From: Podospora comata
Lineage: Eukaryota > Ascomycota > Sordariomycetes > Sordariales > Podosporaceae
DNA length: 64,000 nucleotides
NCBI GenBank assembly: GCA_017354895.1
Contig: CP071499.1
Coordinates: 744,001-808,000 of the forward strand
Direction of reading: 5' to 3'
The stretch's first letter is position 1. Each line of letters begins with the position of its first letter. Both the position numbers and the translations under genes were made by a program. Positions 22,013 to 33,099 of this stretch are shown piece after piece. The notes under the pieces are model-generated. The model saw nothing but the letters and a program-made list of their open reading frames with translations. It was not told the origin of the DNA and searched no databases.

Positions 22013-24303
22013 GTCCCCATGATGTGAAGGTTGTGCCTGACGCTCCTCTATTCACATGACAACACCATCATTGATCCAGATTATTTGATCCAGCCAAGGC
22101 CTGATATTCATCCCTCGACTTGACTACAATCTTGGCTTCAGTCTCAACCCACTCTGAGAAGTCTCCCCGGGCGCTCGCCAAGGCTGGCGATAGATCTTGG
22201 GCGGGCAATGAGACCGAACGGGCGAGGAGGCGAGTGGAATTGGTAAGCGGTAGGACTTTTGGTGGGAGTCATTCAGTCATTCCAGAGTTTCCAAAAAGGC
22301 AAAAGAGAGGGCAAAACGCTGAAGAGAAACGCTGGTAAACGCTGAAAACACGAAACTCTGAGGAAGGGGGGAACTTTGACCTGTTATTGCCCGGTTGACC
22401 AGGTGCATGCAGGACCGCTGTGAGGGGAAAAGCCATGTTCCCGTCGCAGACTAACGAACGATGGTGGTCGCTGACAGAAAGGGTCGCCTGTCAAATCTCA
22501 GATGACAGCTGGCAGACAGTGGCCCGAGCACCCTGTACGGGTTCTGAAATGAGAGCCAGCTCTTTCTGTCACTTGCTGCGCAACAGGTTGCGTTCCAACA
22601 GAGCAGGGAGTCGAGTGACTTGTGGCCGAAGTACCTGGTTTTCATTAGTCACTTATAACAGGGTGTGCCACCCAGCCGGAAGAGAGTTCAGAGCAGAACG
22701 AACAACCCTCCTCTCTCTCAACTCAAGCTCACAGTTGAGCCTCTGACGACAATTGAACAAGACTGATTGAATCGACTGTTTATCCAGACTCAAGACAGCC
22801 AGCCAACCAGGAACCATCCTCCAAGGGCTCAAAACAAGAGACCGGGACATCGCCTCCATTGCTTTAGGGACAACCCCTCTTACAACCTCTTAAACAGCTC
22901 TGAACCAAGAGATCCCAAGAGCTCCCAAAGCAGTCCATCCCGGCTTTGTTCCTCGTGGCATCGTCTGCTACTTAGCCGCCATCTCTCCAGGGCCCAGAAG
23001 CTTGTCTGTCGATTGTCTTCACCGCACCCGCCGGCCCGGGAACCTAGCAACTCTTGTTGAGACTTCACTTGTCCCCCAACGAATAGGATCCTGTCTTTGA
23101 GATCCCATCAAGGCCCACGGGGACAACTCCCATCTCCATACATCAGCAGAAAGCCCAACGACAGCCAGCTCATCCTTCTCCAACAAGTTCAAGTTCCGTC
23201 CCGAGGCTCCAGCTGCAGGTCGACCAAATCGGTGTCTTCTTCTGTTGACGTTTCCAAGGCTTGAGTCTTGAGCGGATTCAGAGTGGATACTGGACGGCCC
23301 ATCGGCTGATCGAGCAAGTTCCGTTGTGCGAAGAGGGGTGTGAAGCGAGCGAGGAGCCGGAAGTCGGACAACAACCTGGAAAGACACCAAAAAAGAATAA
23401 AAGCTGGTGCCAGTGCCAGCACACCCGACAACCAGCACGGCCGAGAAACAAAACACGAGTTGTCAAGAATTCGGAGCCGGATCAGGATCAGGAACAAATC
23501 GCAAATCGCAGGCGTCAGCGTGTGAGTGACGGCAGCCAATCTGGTCACGGCGTGGTCTTGGTCCAACGACAGAAACGCAGCGTGACCTGGTTCAACCCAG
23601 AACGGAGGTCGGGGCTGGGTGGAAGCACCTGGCTATTTGTCTCCGTGCAGGCCCAGAGTCCTAGCGGCGGTCTGCGGACCCCTCCCACCACCACCGGCAT
23701 TAACATTACATAAAACCCTCCATTCTGCTCTTTTCTTGACACATACCCAACCTGTCAACGACCTTCTGCTTATCTCTGACCCTCCCGGAATCTCCCTCGA
23801 CAATCTTGGTTTTGACACACGAAAATCTGGGGAATCCAACACCTCACTCAGCCTTACCTTATCGCTGGGACAGATACCACCGATACCAGATCCCCCCCGT
23901 TGAAACGAACGAACAACACCCGGTCCCAACCTGCCGGATCCCGCAAACCGTTTATTCCAGATGACGCACTGATTGGCGCCCTTCCCCGGCTTTTGTCGAA
24001 CTGTCACTGCTGTCATCCCACCACCAAAAACTCCAACAGAGTTTAGGTGTGCATCGCCTGGCAATCCCGCTGCAGCATAGCGCCCTACTGCTGCTGCTTC
24101 GCCCCCGCCCAAAATCAGGTACATACTACCTCTTTATCATCTGTCTGATATCTCCTGCCTCGTCGAGATACCTTGGCCGACGCCTACCGAGCTGTCAGTG
24201 CGGCACGGCACCACCCCTATCGACGACAAGCTTTTTAGAGAAGAGCCAAGTAAGGTCTAACGCCTCTGTTATCTGCCTTAGCCACGAACCGGACAGCAAG
24301 GAT

Positions 24304-25704
24304 ATGTCCGATAAGATGTCTGTCGACAAGAAAGATCCACCCAAAGACGACCACAGTGAAGTAGAGTCCATGGCGTCCAGCCCGGAAGGAGAGGCGCCTC
24401 CAAACAACGCCCCGGCCCAAGCCGAGAACCAGCAGCCCAAGCGAAAAGGGGGTCGCAAACCTGTACGTACTCTTTTGTGCCCACATCGCCATGTGCTGTG
24501 GGTCACGTCTGATCTCATGACAAACGTGTACTAACCGGCAAAGTAGATCTATGCGACATCTGAGGAGAGAAAGCAGAGGAACCGTCAGGCCCAGGCTGCT
24601 TTTCGTGAGCGCAGAACCGAGTACATCAAGCAGCTCGAGGAGGCCATCCGCACCCATGAGCAAAACCTGGCTAACCTCCAGGCTGCCCATCGCCATGCTG
24701 CCGACGAGTGCCTAATGTTGCGCTACAAGAACTCGCTTCTTGAGCGGATTCTGCTGGAAAAGGGTATTGACGTGCAAGCGGAGCTGCGTGCTAAAACTGG
24801 CAGTCCGAATCTTGGGCCGACTCACATGCCCCAGAACCTGGTTCAGCCGCCTCCGATCCAACGTGCTATCCTGAATCGCCACCATGCTCGCCGGTCCAAC
24901 TCCAGCATCGCCCCGAAACTGGAGCCGGGAGCCATCTCGCCGCTGCCTCCTCCGGTTCACTCTCACGTCTCGGCACTGTCACCCAAGAGTCGACACACGC
25001 CCTCGTCCCACTCGGCCTCGCCCACGGCGACAACCTCGTTTGGGTCTCAGCATGCTGCCTCACCAGCAACCTCTGACCACATGAACGGCTCTGTTCGGCC
25101 CTCGATGGCGCCAGTCAATGGTATGAAGGCACCTCCGCCTCCTCATCTGGCCCCGATTCATGGTTTGCCAGGACCTCGCCAAATGCAAATACCCGGAATC
25201 CATCAGCCCACGAACCATGCGAGACAGAATGTGACGCAGAGTCCCGCCGCTTTCTACCCTACGCCATCGTTCCAGAATCATATTGAGCAGCTCGGCAAGT
25301 TGTCCCATCTCTTTTCTTTGTCCCCTCTTCGTCCTATAGAACTCTGTCGTCCTAGGTTTTAATATTTGAATACAGAACAGGAATATGATGCTGCAGCCGA
25401 CATGATGGATGAAGGTCAGGAGGGTTCTGACACGCCCAACGGCGGCCCTGGACCCTACCCTGGTCAGCCCTACACTGGTGAGCCACAGCCCATGTCGCTA
25501 TCATCGCCAGTCACGACGGGCCCCCCTGGGACCCAGGTCATTGCCGGCCAGTCGCCGATCGACAGCCCTGCTCACACCCAGCAGTCGGCATATCCATCGA
25601 TGACGCAGCTGCTCGACCCTGGTTATGACTTTGATCCCTTCGGACTCAGTGCCAGCATGGCTTTCCCCACTCAGTTTTCGTTTGACACCAGCAACATGCG
25701 GTAG
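24304..25704 (+). CDS. bZIP transcription factor (AP-1-like), 411 aa
   Basis: Three exons: 24304-24462, 24547-25294 and 25376-25704. Exon 1 ends KRKGGRKP and exon 2 begins IYATSEERKQ, so the first intron (GTACGT...GTAG) falls just before the basic region. The DNA-binding helix is RNRQAQAAFRERRTEYIKQL at about residues 64-83, with the N-x2-(A/Q)-x2-x-x-R arrangement of bZIP factors, followed by a heptad zipper. A second conserved block (ECLMLRYKNSLLERILLEKG) follows. The second intron has a GC donor (GCAAGT) at 25295; splicing there joins HIEQL to EQEYDAAADMMDEG, while the only nearby GT gives an immediate stop. The middle is His/Pro/Ser-rich and probably an activation region. Target genes are not inferable. 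The region upstream is C/T-rich and probably a long leader. Confidence 0.9.
25295..25375 (+). other. GC-AG intron in the bZIP gene
   Basis: 81-bp intron with donor G|GCAAGT and acceptor ATACAG. Phase 1 on both sides (G + AA gives Glu). Apart from the GT-to-GC change the donor matches consensus well, as expected for GC-AG introns. Confidence 0.8.
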
Positions 25705-27900
25705 TCGCGGACTCCTCAGGTGACAGTGGTACGTTGGAGAGAGTTCACAGGTCATGGCTCAGCCCATGCCTCAAGACTCCGCTCTGGCGGTGTTCTCTTG
25801 TGGAGGACCAAGCTATCGCTGAGGAGGTATTTTTTATGGCTAAAGTCGGTCAGAGAAGGAAAAAGAAGGAGAGATGGAAACTTTCAGATGGTTCGGACCA
25901 GTTCACATCGGCACAGGCCCAACAAGAGGCTATTACGGCAAAGCGCGTTTTTTACGATACCCCGGAATCATTGCATTGAACAGCGGAACGACATTTTTCG
26001 AGACACCAGCCATTCATCCCGGTTCAGGAACACGATATCTGAGCCGCCGAATGACCGACGACGTGTTTGTTTTCTTTTCGGATTTTCTCATTATTGTTTC
26101 AAAAAATATTACTGCCGGTTCTGGGTGCATTCGGTTTCAGAAAATCAAACATCAACATCATACTCGCATATTTCGGAGAAAAAAAATAACTATACCCAGG
26201 ACGGCGGGCGGCACCATTTGTTTTTATCAGCACATCTGTTCGGCGTCGAATTTTTGAGGACGCCTGAATCTCTTTTTTCTGGTTCATGAAAAAAAAAGTT
26301 TTGCTCTTTACGAGGTGCATATAGGAAGGGATATTGGTACGGATTAGGATATACGACATACGACATGGACGACATAACAGCTACTTAATGGGTCCGCGGC
26401 TTACTACGACAGTCGCGGTAGGAAAGAAGGACTGGGTGGTGGTCCGCGCGAGGAGAGGGAAGCATAGGCTTGGGCTGCTCGTGAGGGAGCTTTCGGGGTG
26501 TGTCATACTCGTATGGCATATGTCGGGATTATCTTTCATAGTTGCCTCGAATCTGTGGCCCTTTTCACGGAGGGAAGGTATGGCTTGGGGATGAAGGCCC
26601 CGTGTCGTCCGTCGGTCCGTTTTTTTACAATTCACCTCACTCAACCCCTCTTCAGCATTTTCCTCTTGGCCATGTTTCTTATTCCATGTGTCATCTTGCT
26701 TCATGTGTGATGGTTTTTTGGTTTCCACTCTTCTCTGTTTCTTGTTTCAGGTGTGACCTTTCTGATCACAAAAGCGAGTGTTTGTTCTTGATGGACTTTT
26801 ACAAGCAAGCAGAACATAAGGGTCAAAAGCTCAGAGGGAGGCTGCCACACATCTTATGTATTTACAAACTTCTTCTCTCTTGCCGCTGGATGGATGACAC
26901 GGGGTTGGAGGTAGGTCCCTCAACTCTCCTCGTTTTGAATCCGTTTCATTCCTATCCCACCAACTTGGGCTCTTTAGTAAAGGGTGCAGGCTGGGTACAT
27001 AGCCAGAGTAAGATATATAATGATGAAAAGAAGTTAGCACAAGTTTTGCCAGGACTCAATGCTTGAGTCTGTTGTTGATCTCAGACATGTCTTGTTACAG
27101 AGAGTATTTATTCACTCAGGTACGAAGCTGAAGGCAACTAACAACGCGGTATGTCTATGAGAAAGCTTCTAGCTGCAGTATTATTGAGCTCATGCCACCA
27201 GACCAGTGGCTGGAGACGGGAAGTCAAACTCAAAATCTGCAACGGAACTATTACGAGATTGAAGCTCAACGCCACAAGCCACAAGACTGGAGCAGAGCAG
27301 TGGTTGGGCGGACATGTTTCTTTATGCGAACGGGGGCGTTCCCTTTGTGATGATTTCCTGCGGGGATCACAACGGTTGCGGCGAGCAGCCAGCACCCGGC
27401 GGCAGCAACAGAAAGCAGCGCTGCCCTGCCCGGGCGCTGGGCGCGCAGTCTGCTGCAGAGCAAAGGCCAGGAAAAAGGAGCGGAACGGGAAGCCCTAACC
27501 GCAATAAACGAAAAGCGCACTGAATTTTCCAAAAAGGAAAAACACTCAGAGTGTGCGGCGGGCCACCCGGCGGTCCGTGCGGGAGCTCCCCCTCCTGCCT
27601 GGTGGGCATTTGGTGGGCTTTTGAGCACCAAAATCTTTCACCAGCCCGACAGCCCACCTACCGACCACCCCCCAGTTGTTTTTGTAACGAAACGACGGGT
27701 CCCATTTGCCGTGGAAAAGCACCGCAACAATCCGGCGCAGTTGAAAACAGGGCATGTCCTGCTAGGCGCTTGCCTCTCTACTACACCTCCGAGGAATTTT
27801 TCTCACCACCAAATCTCTGCCCCCTCTTCCTCCGCTACGGAGCCTTTTGGTCGGACCATATCACAACGCCTTGAGTAGGCGATAAAACCTCGGCGGCAAG
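25705..27900. other. Intergenic region
   Basis: About 2.2 kb. The first ~650 bp is AT-rich with A/T runs and probably holds the bZIP 3' untranslated region. From about 27,300 the sequence becomes GC-rich and then CT-rich, consistent with the promoter of the Stm1-like gene. ORFs of 60-190 codons occur in every frame without recognisable content. Confidence 0.5.
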
Positions 27901-29328
27901 ATGTCGGTCGCCTCTAAGGTGAGTCGAGAATACCTTCCCTCCTCCTGTCGCCGTCCATTCCGGTTCTTTCCTTGCCGCGAGAGCCTGCAATCGCTGGTGG
28001 TTGGAGGTCACCTCGAGCCACTTTGCTGTCCCTTCTCCTCCCCCGCTCATGGAGGGGGACAGAAGACGTCGCCCACTTATTATGTCGAATTGAGATTGCT
28101 GACTCGTTGGGCTTCAAACAGAACCTTTTCGCCATTCTCGGTTGGTCTCCCTTGCTATACCTCTCTCCTTCCCCGCGAGTTCTCGCCACCCGAAACGAAC
28201 CTCGAGTACCTTGGCCCTTCAGAGCCCTCGGGAACGGATGGGATGAGCTTCGAGCTTGAGCTTGAGCAGGGACTTTTTTTTTTTTTTTTTGGTTTGGCAG
28301 ACGATGGGCAGTGACTGACAGGCTGTGAACGATATAGGCAATGACGAGGAGCCTCCTATCCCTCCTCCCGTCAAGACTGTTGAAAAGACATCGACACACA
28401 CTGCCAAGCGCAACACCGATGGCGTAGCTCCCTCCAAGGGCCCTGCCCCCGCTGGTGGCAACCGCCGCAACGCCGCTACTGGCAACGAGGCTGGTGTGTA
28501 GCTGTTCCGATGTCTTCAGATATTGGCCTTTTATTGACCTTGTTTCCAAAAGCTTTCCGGGACCGTAATGCCGGCCGCGATTCCAACCGCGGTAAGCCCA
28601 CCGATGAGGTCCGTGGCGGACGTCGTGGTGGCTTCCGTGGCAAGCGCCCCGAGGGTGATCGTCACCCCCACAAGGCCGCTCCTCAGTATGTTTTGGCTCG
28701 GCCCCCGACACTCAGATACGGGACATGATACTAACAGGTTTCTAGTGGTGGCTCCGCTAAGACCGCCGAGCAGGCTTGGGGCGGTGAGGATGGTGAGAAG
28801 GCCCTCAACGACGAGAAGGCTGGCGAGGCCGATGCCACCGTCGAGAAGAAGGAGGATGAGGCCGCTGTCCCCGCTGAGGAGCAGGAGCCCGAGCCCGTCG
28901 TGAAGACCCTCGAGGACTACTACAAGGAGAAGCCCAAGTTCGAGGCTCTCAAGCCCCGTGAGGTCAAGGCCGAGAAGCCCGAGGGCATGGTCGTCGCCAA
29001 GAAGACCATCGAGGACTACGTCGCCGCCAGCGGTGGCAAGAAGGAGCGCACTCGTGAGCGCAAGCAGAAGCAGTTCGTCGAGATTGAGAACCGCTATGTC
29101 GAACCCGAGCGCACCGGTGGCCGTGGCGGCCGTGGTGGTGCCCGTGATGGCGCTCCCCGTGGCGGTGCTCGCGGTGGTCGTGGTGATGGTCCCCGTGGTG
29201 GTGCCCGTGGCCGTGGTGGCCCCCGTGGCGGCGCTGCTCCCCGCGGTGCTCCCCGTGGCGGTGCCTCTCAGGCTGCTCCCGTTTCCATTAACGATGAGAA
29301 CGCTTTCCCCAGCCTCGGCGGCAACTAA
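27901..29328 (+). CDS. Stm1/SERBP1-like RGG-rich ribosome-binding protein, 302 aa
   Basis: Five exons: 27901-27918, 28122-28140, 28338-28493, 28553-28685, 28746-29328. The first two are only 18 and 19 nt. Reading through gives MSVASKNLFAILGNDEE (the N-terminal motif of Stm1-type proteins), then a basic linker (GGRRGGFRGKRPEGDRHPHK) and an acidic stretch. Next comes KTLEDYYKEK...KKTIEDYVA, and finally KERKQKQF-type residues plus many RGG boxes. This order matches the HABP4/PAI-RBP1 family, whose fungal member Stm1 occupies the mRNA channel of idle 80S ribosomes and protects them in starvation. Codon use is strongly C-ending and uniform, typical of a highly expressed gene. All four introns have GT-AG ends; the last contains the branch-like GATACTAAC. 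The last residues (NAFPSLGGN) fit the family's C-terminus. Confidence 0.9.
28274..28290 (+). repeat. T17 homopolymer in an intron
   Basis: Run of 17 T in the second intron of the Stm1-like gene (28141-28337), about 47 nt before the acceptor. It probably serves as the pyrimidine tract and is a likely site of length variation. Confidence 0.85.
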
Positions 29329-30383
29329 AATGCTTCCTCATCTAGGAAATCATCTATCCTTGATGTTAAGATCAGACACGTCGGTTTTGATCTTATGACT
29401 CCATTTTCTCTGGTCCGCACTACGAAATACATCACCACATAACGGCAATCTGGACGGGGCGGTTACTCAACTGAATGGGAAAAGGGGGTGGGGCACTGTT
29501 TGATGGCGGTTTTTGTAGGCTTTGGTTGCGTTTGATGTTTTTCTTTCGGCGCAACCGGGTCCCCTCCAGGTTGCGGAAAGAGAAAAAAAAAGGGCTAGCA
29601 AAAGTGTCTAAAACGATTATATTTTCCCTCTTCTTCACATGATCATTATCATCATAGTGTCTCGTTGCTTTGCTCTTCTGCTTGATAGTGTCCTCTATAC
29701 GTATCTCGGTCGGTTGTCGTGTGTATCCTGGGAGGTTGGGTGTGGAGGTGAGGGCTAGTTTGATATATATAGTCTGCTTGGGTGTGTACTGGCAGAAGAT
29801 GAGGGTGAAATGAACGTTGGAGTTTGGCTGTGTTGGATGCAGGATTTTTCCGTTTGTTCTATGATGCAAGGTGATGAGATGAACGGGTACTGTTGGTCAT
29901 CTCTGCGAAGATGAGTTCAGTCTGTTGGTTCAGTTCAGCGGCCGCAGTCTTCTCCCTCGCAAGAGCTCGCCAGCACTCTTTTGGTCTTGTTGTCTTTGAC
30001 CTGGTCCCAATACAGACAGAACGAACGGCTTGAGCTGCATATTCCAATACCTGTAACGCAGTTACAACCAATTGTGAAGTGAGACGGGGGTGGTAGCTCA
30101 TTACAGCTTACCAAACTATCCTCGGGTCATTGCTCACAATCTCACAATGTGTTTGGGTACGGAAGTCTTGTCATCATCATCAAGAGCTGAGATAACAGCC
30201 CCATGAACTTATATTCAATGCCCAGGTTTCAACCCTCAAGGCCCCAACTCCTAAACCATGTTTTCCTCTTGTAACCAGCAAATCGTCACAGCCCAACCAA
30301 CTTGGTTAAAACAACCGATACACACCCCAACCCACACACCACCTCTTTGCAACCTCCTCTCCATCTATCTTGACAAACAGCGG
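29329..30383. other. Convergent intergenic region
   Basis: Between the 3' ends of the Stm1-like gene (+) and the MFS gene (-). A 145-codon minus-strand frame at 29432-29869 shows no family and is probably chance. No RNA gene seen. Confidence 0.5.
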
Positions 30384-32310
30384 CTAATCCCACATGACCC
30401 TTCTACTCCTCCTCCTCCTCTTCCACCCCCTCCCAACATCAACCCCCACCGCCGCCACCAACAACAAAGCATTAAACCCCCCCATCAGATAAAACGGCGC
30501 CCCCTCCCACCAAGCATCAAACAACCACCCCCCCAGCTTCGTCAACAGCAATATCGCAAACCCCCCGCACCAGCTATACACCCCCGCCACCGACCCCTTC
30601 AGCCTAACCCTCGACACCGTATCCTCCGGCACGACATCCTCATTTTCCAAAAGCGGCGCCGTGTCCCCCTCCCCATCGGCACTCTCGATAAGCGTCTCCC
30701 CCCCATCACTCCCCGGCACAGCCAAAACATTAACAATATCCGTCTTCAACACCCCCTTCCCCAACGAGCCAAGCGAACAAACAATCGCGCCAATCTGGCT
30801 TATTCCCATCAGGGCCACAAGCAGAAAAACAACCGGTTTCCCACCGCGGGAGTCGACATCTTTAAACTCCGGGCTCGCAAGAGACGGGAAGATCATGTAC
30901 CCTATTATACCGAACAAGGTAGCAATGACAATAGGCCAGTTGACCCTATGGTGGGGTTTATGACTGAGATACCCAAAGAGAGGGGCGCAAATCAAACCCA
31001 TCAGCTGGGCGACTCCGGTTAGGATGGCAGAGAGGATGTACGCCTGGCGGCACTCTTTTTTCAGTTCCGGGGAGGGATCGTTGGGGGAGCCCTGGCAGTA
31101 GCCGTGGCGCATGAAGAAGGCGTTGATGTAGAGGGGAATGAAGAGGGATATGGCGACGGTGGAGGCGCGGGCGACGAAGCCGCCTAGGTAGCCTAGGCAT
31201 ATGTCGCTGTCGCCGAGGGCGAGGAGGATGGAGTCTCTGAGGAGGTGGTGGTAGGGGATTGCTTTCTGGGGTTGGGTTAGTGATGGGCATAAGAACAGGG
31301 AGAAAAGGGGGGTTCATACGCTTCGGGGGTGGGCTGAGGCAGCGCCTTGGGGGATTGAGCCCCGGAGACCAAACAACATTCGCCAGCCCTTGCCTTCTTC
31401 ACCTTTGATCTTGCGCAGACCAAAGAAGACAAAGATGGCGACCAGAAAGGAGACCACGCCAACGGTATAGTAGCTGTATTGGACGGCCAGGCCGGTGGTG
31501 ACGCCCTCGATTTTGCCAAAGCGAGCGGGGAGTGGGAGGAACAAACTGAGGGCTACCAGGGCACCGCAGCCGGTGAACAGCCCAACGAAGCCGGCGAGCG
31601 CTGATGGCTTTCCTTGTTTCTTTCCCTCGTCTCCTTCCACCGCGGTGTCTTCTGTCGAGGAGGCATAGTTGGAGCTGGTATTGCGAAACGTCTCAGGAGT
31701 GATAGTCACTTCCGAATCGACAGACAACGCAACGCTTGTTCTCGCCCTCCCTCTTGTGGAGGGTTTGCGCACATTCTCGGCCAAGGGACCAGTCTCATCG
31801 GTCAAGGAGGGAAGAATAGCAGTAACCATGGTAGCCCTGTATAGCTCACACGTCAGCACACCATATTTCCTACCTAGAACCAAACCACCTCCCAAGGAAC
31901 ACCACTTACGCAGCCGTCGCCCCGACAGCAAAGAATATCCTCGCCAACAACAACTGAGGATACACATTGCGCGCCTGCACAAACAGGAACAGCGCAAGAC
32001 CAATGACAGCATACCCAGCAACAGCTACATATCTCACACCAGCTCTATCCGACACCAACCCCCAAATCGGGCAAGCCACCAGCGCGACGAGCTCATCGAC
32101 AAACCCCAACGTCCCTACGATATCCCCCACTCCTTCCTTCACGCCTATCAAATCGGTAATCACAAAGGACAAGCTGCTGTTGAGGAAGACAAGGAACGAG
32201 ATGCTGAAGAGGGATATCCCGAGGAGGTACGTCAGCGCCTGCAGCGGCGTCGTCGAGCTCGAGAAGGGCAGGCGCTGGAGGATGCGCTGGGGTATTGTGC
32301 CGAGCGTCAT
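30384..32310 (-). CDS. Major facilitator superfamily transporter, 599 aa
   Basis: Three exons on the minus strand: 32310-31910, 31836-31320 and 31265-30384; introns 73 and 54 bp with GTAAGT and GTATGA donors. Exon 1 carries the first four helices and the loop motif GLVSDRAGVR, a good match to the MFS G-x3-(D/S)-R-x-G-R/K signature. Exon 2 starts in helix 5, contains a ~70-residue Ser/Thr-rich cytoplasmic insert, and goes on to helices 5-6 and a basic loop. Exon 3 carries the second half, including FGYLSHKPHHRVNWP as the repeat of the same loop motif. About 12 helices in total. The substrate is not inferable. It shares a 790-bp upstream region with the sideroflexin gene, which is transcribed away from it. 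The 3' end of the coding strand is G-rich. Confidence 0.88.
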
Positions 32311-33099
32311 TGTGTGTGTGTGTGGTAGGGTGATATAACCCCGTTGAGGTTATATCGATGGTCGGGGGGCCAAAAAGGTAGTGTATAGGGCAAGAGTAAC
32401 TGGACTACTAGACCATGATGCGATGTATGTTTGTGTTTGTTTCCGTCGCCAATGCTGTTTCTCAATTCTTTTTTTTTTCTTTCTCCAGTATAGCCGGCCT
32501 TAACAACCCTTCCTGCTTAAGCTCTGACTAAAAAAACAGAATGCTGGGCCAACCAAATGGCAACAAAAAACGATGATTCAATGGCTTTTGGAAACCAAGG
32601 TTGCAAGTCTGATCAATGATGAAGCTGGGCGAGAGCAAGTTCCGAGTGAAACCGCGCATCCCTGGCTTGTCGTTAAGCCGCGGGCGGGCGGCGGGCGATC
32701 CAGACCCCGCAATCTGAGTCTGCCCCCCCCCTTCCCCAGCCCACTGCTACCCGCTATCGTCGGGGTTGTCTCCACCGACGTCGGAGGCTGTTTTTCAGGG
32801 ACCGACTGTTTCCACCTTATCTTTTTTTGTGAAAGAGCCCAGAGCAAGAGTGACTGGAATTGGGCTTCGTTGAAAGTGTTTGGCTGTTGAGAAGAAGAGG
32901 ATATCACGCCGCTTCCCTTCACTTTGCGCCTTGTTTTTACTTGAAAGTCCTCTTTCCTATAGGGCTGGATATTATCTCTACGTTGAGGGGTTTGGCTATT
33001 CTTTGAAGTGCTTGTTGATATCACCTCCGCTACGGCTTAAACGCGGTGTTGATACCCCTTGTCTTCTCACGGTTACGAAAAGAGTCACACATACACACA
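32311..33099. other. Shared divergent promoter region
   Basis: 789 bp between the start codons of the MFS gene (-) and the sideroflexin gene (+). It contains a T/CT-rich stretch (near 32,466-32,490) and a C-rich run near 32,724-32,735. No ORF of note. Confidence 0.6.

Larger units (their letters stand above)
18481..24303. other. Gene-poor 5.8-kb region with ORF relics and telomere-like tract
   Basis: No ORF here has a convincing start, family or intron pattern. Left part: promoter of the minus-strand gene at 18480. Middle (about 18,950-22,350): several minus-strand frames that look like broken coding sequence, and a degenerate CCCTAA tract. Right part (about 22,700-24,300): C- and CT-rich sequence typical of a long promoter and 5' leader for the bZIP gene; a minimal upstream ORF, ATG ACG CAC TGA, sits near 23,960. 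The region is not obviously AT-enriched, so heavy repeat-induced point mutation is not evident by eye. Confidence 0.55.

Noticed and set aside
18950-22350. Region considered as a RIP-mutated transposon
   Set aside because: No terminal repeats, no transposase or reverse-transcriptase motif, and no marked AT enrichment visible by eye.
26348-26375. ACATACGAC sequence resembling the start of fungal 5S rRNA
   Set aside because: Similarity ends after nine bases and no 5S stems or internal control region follow.
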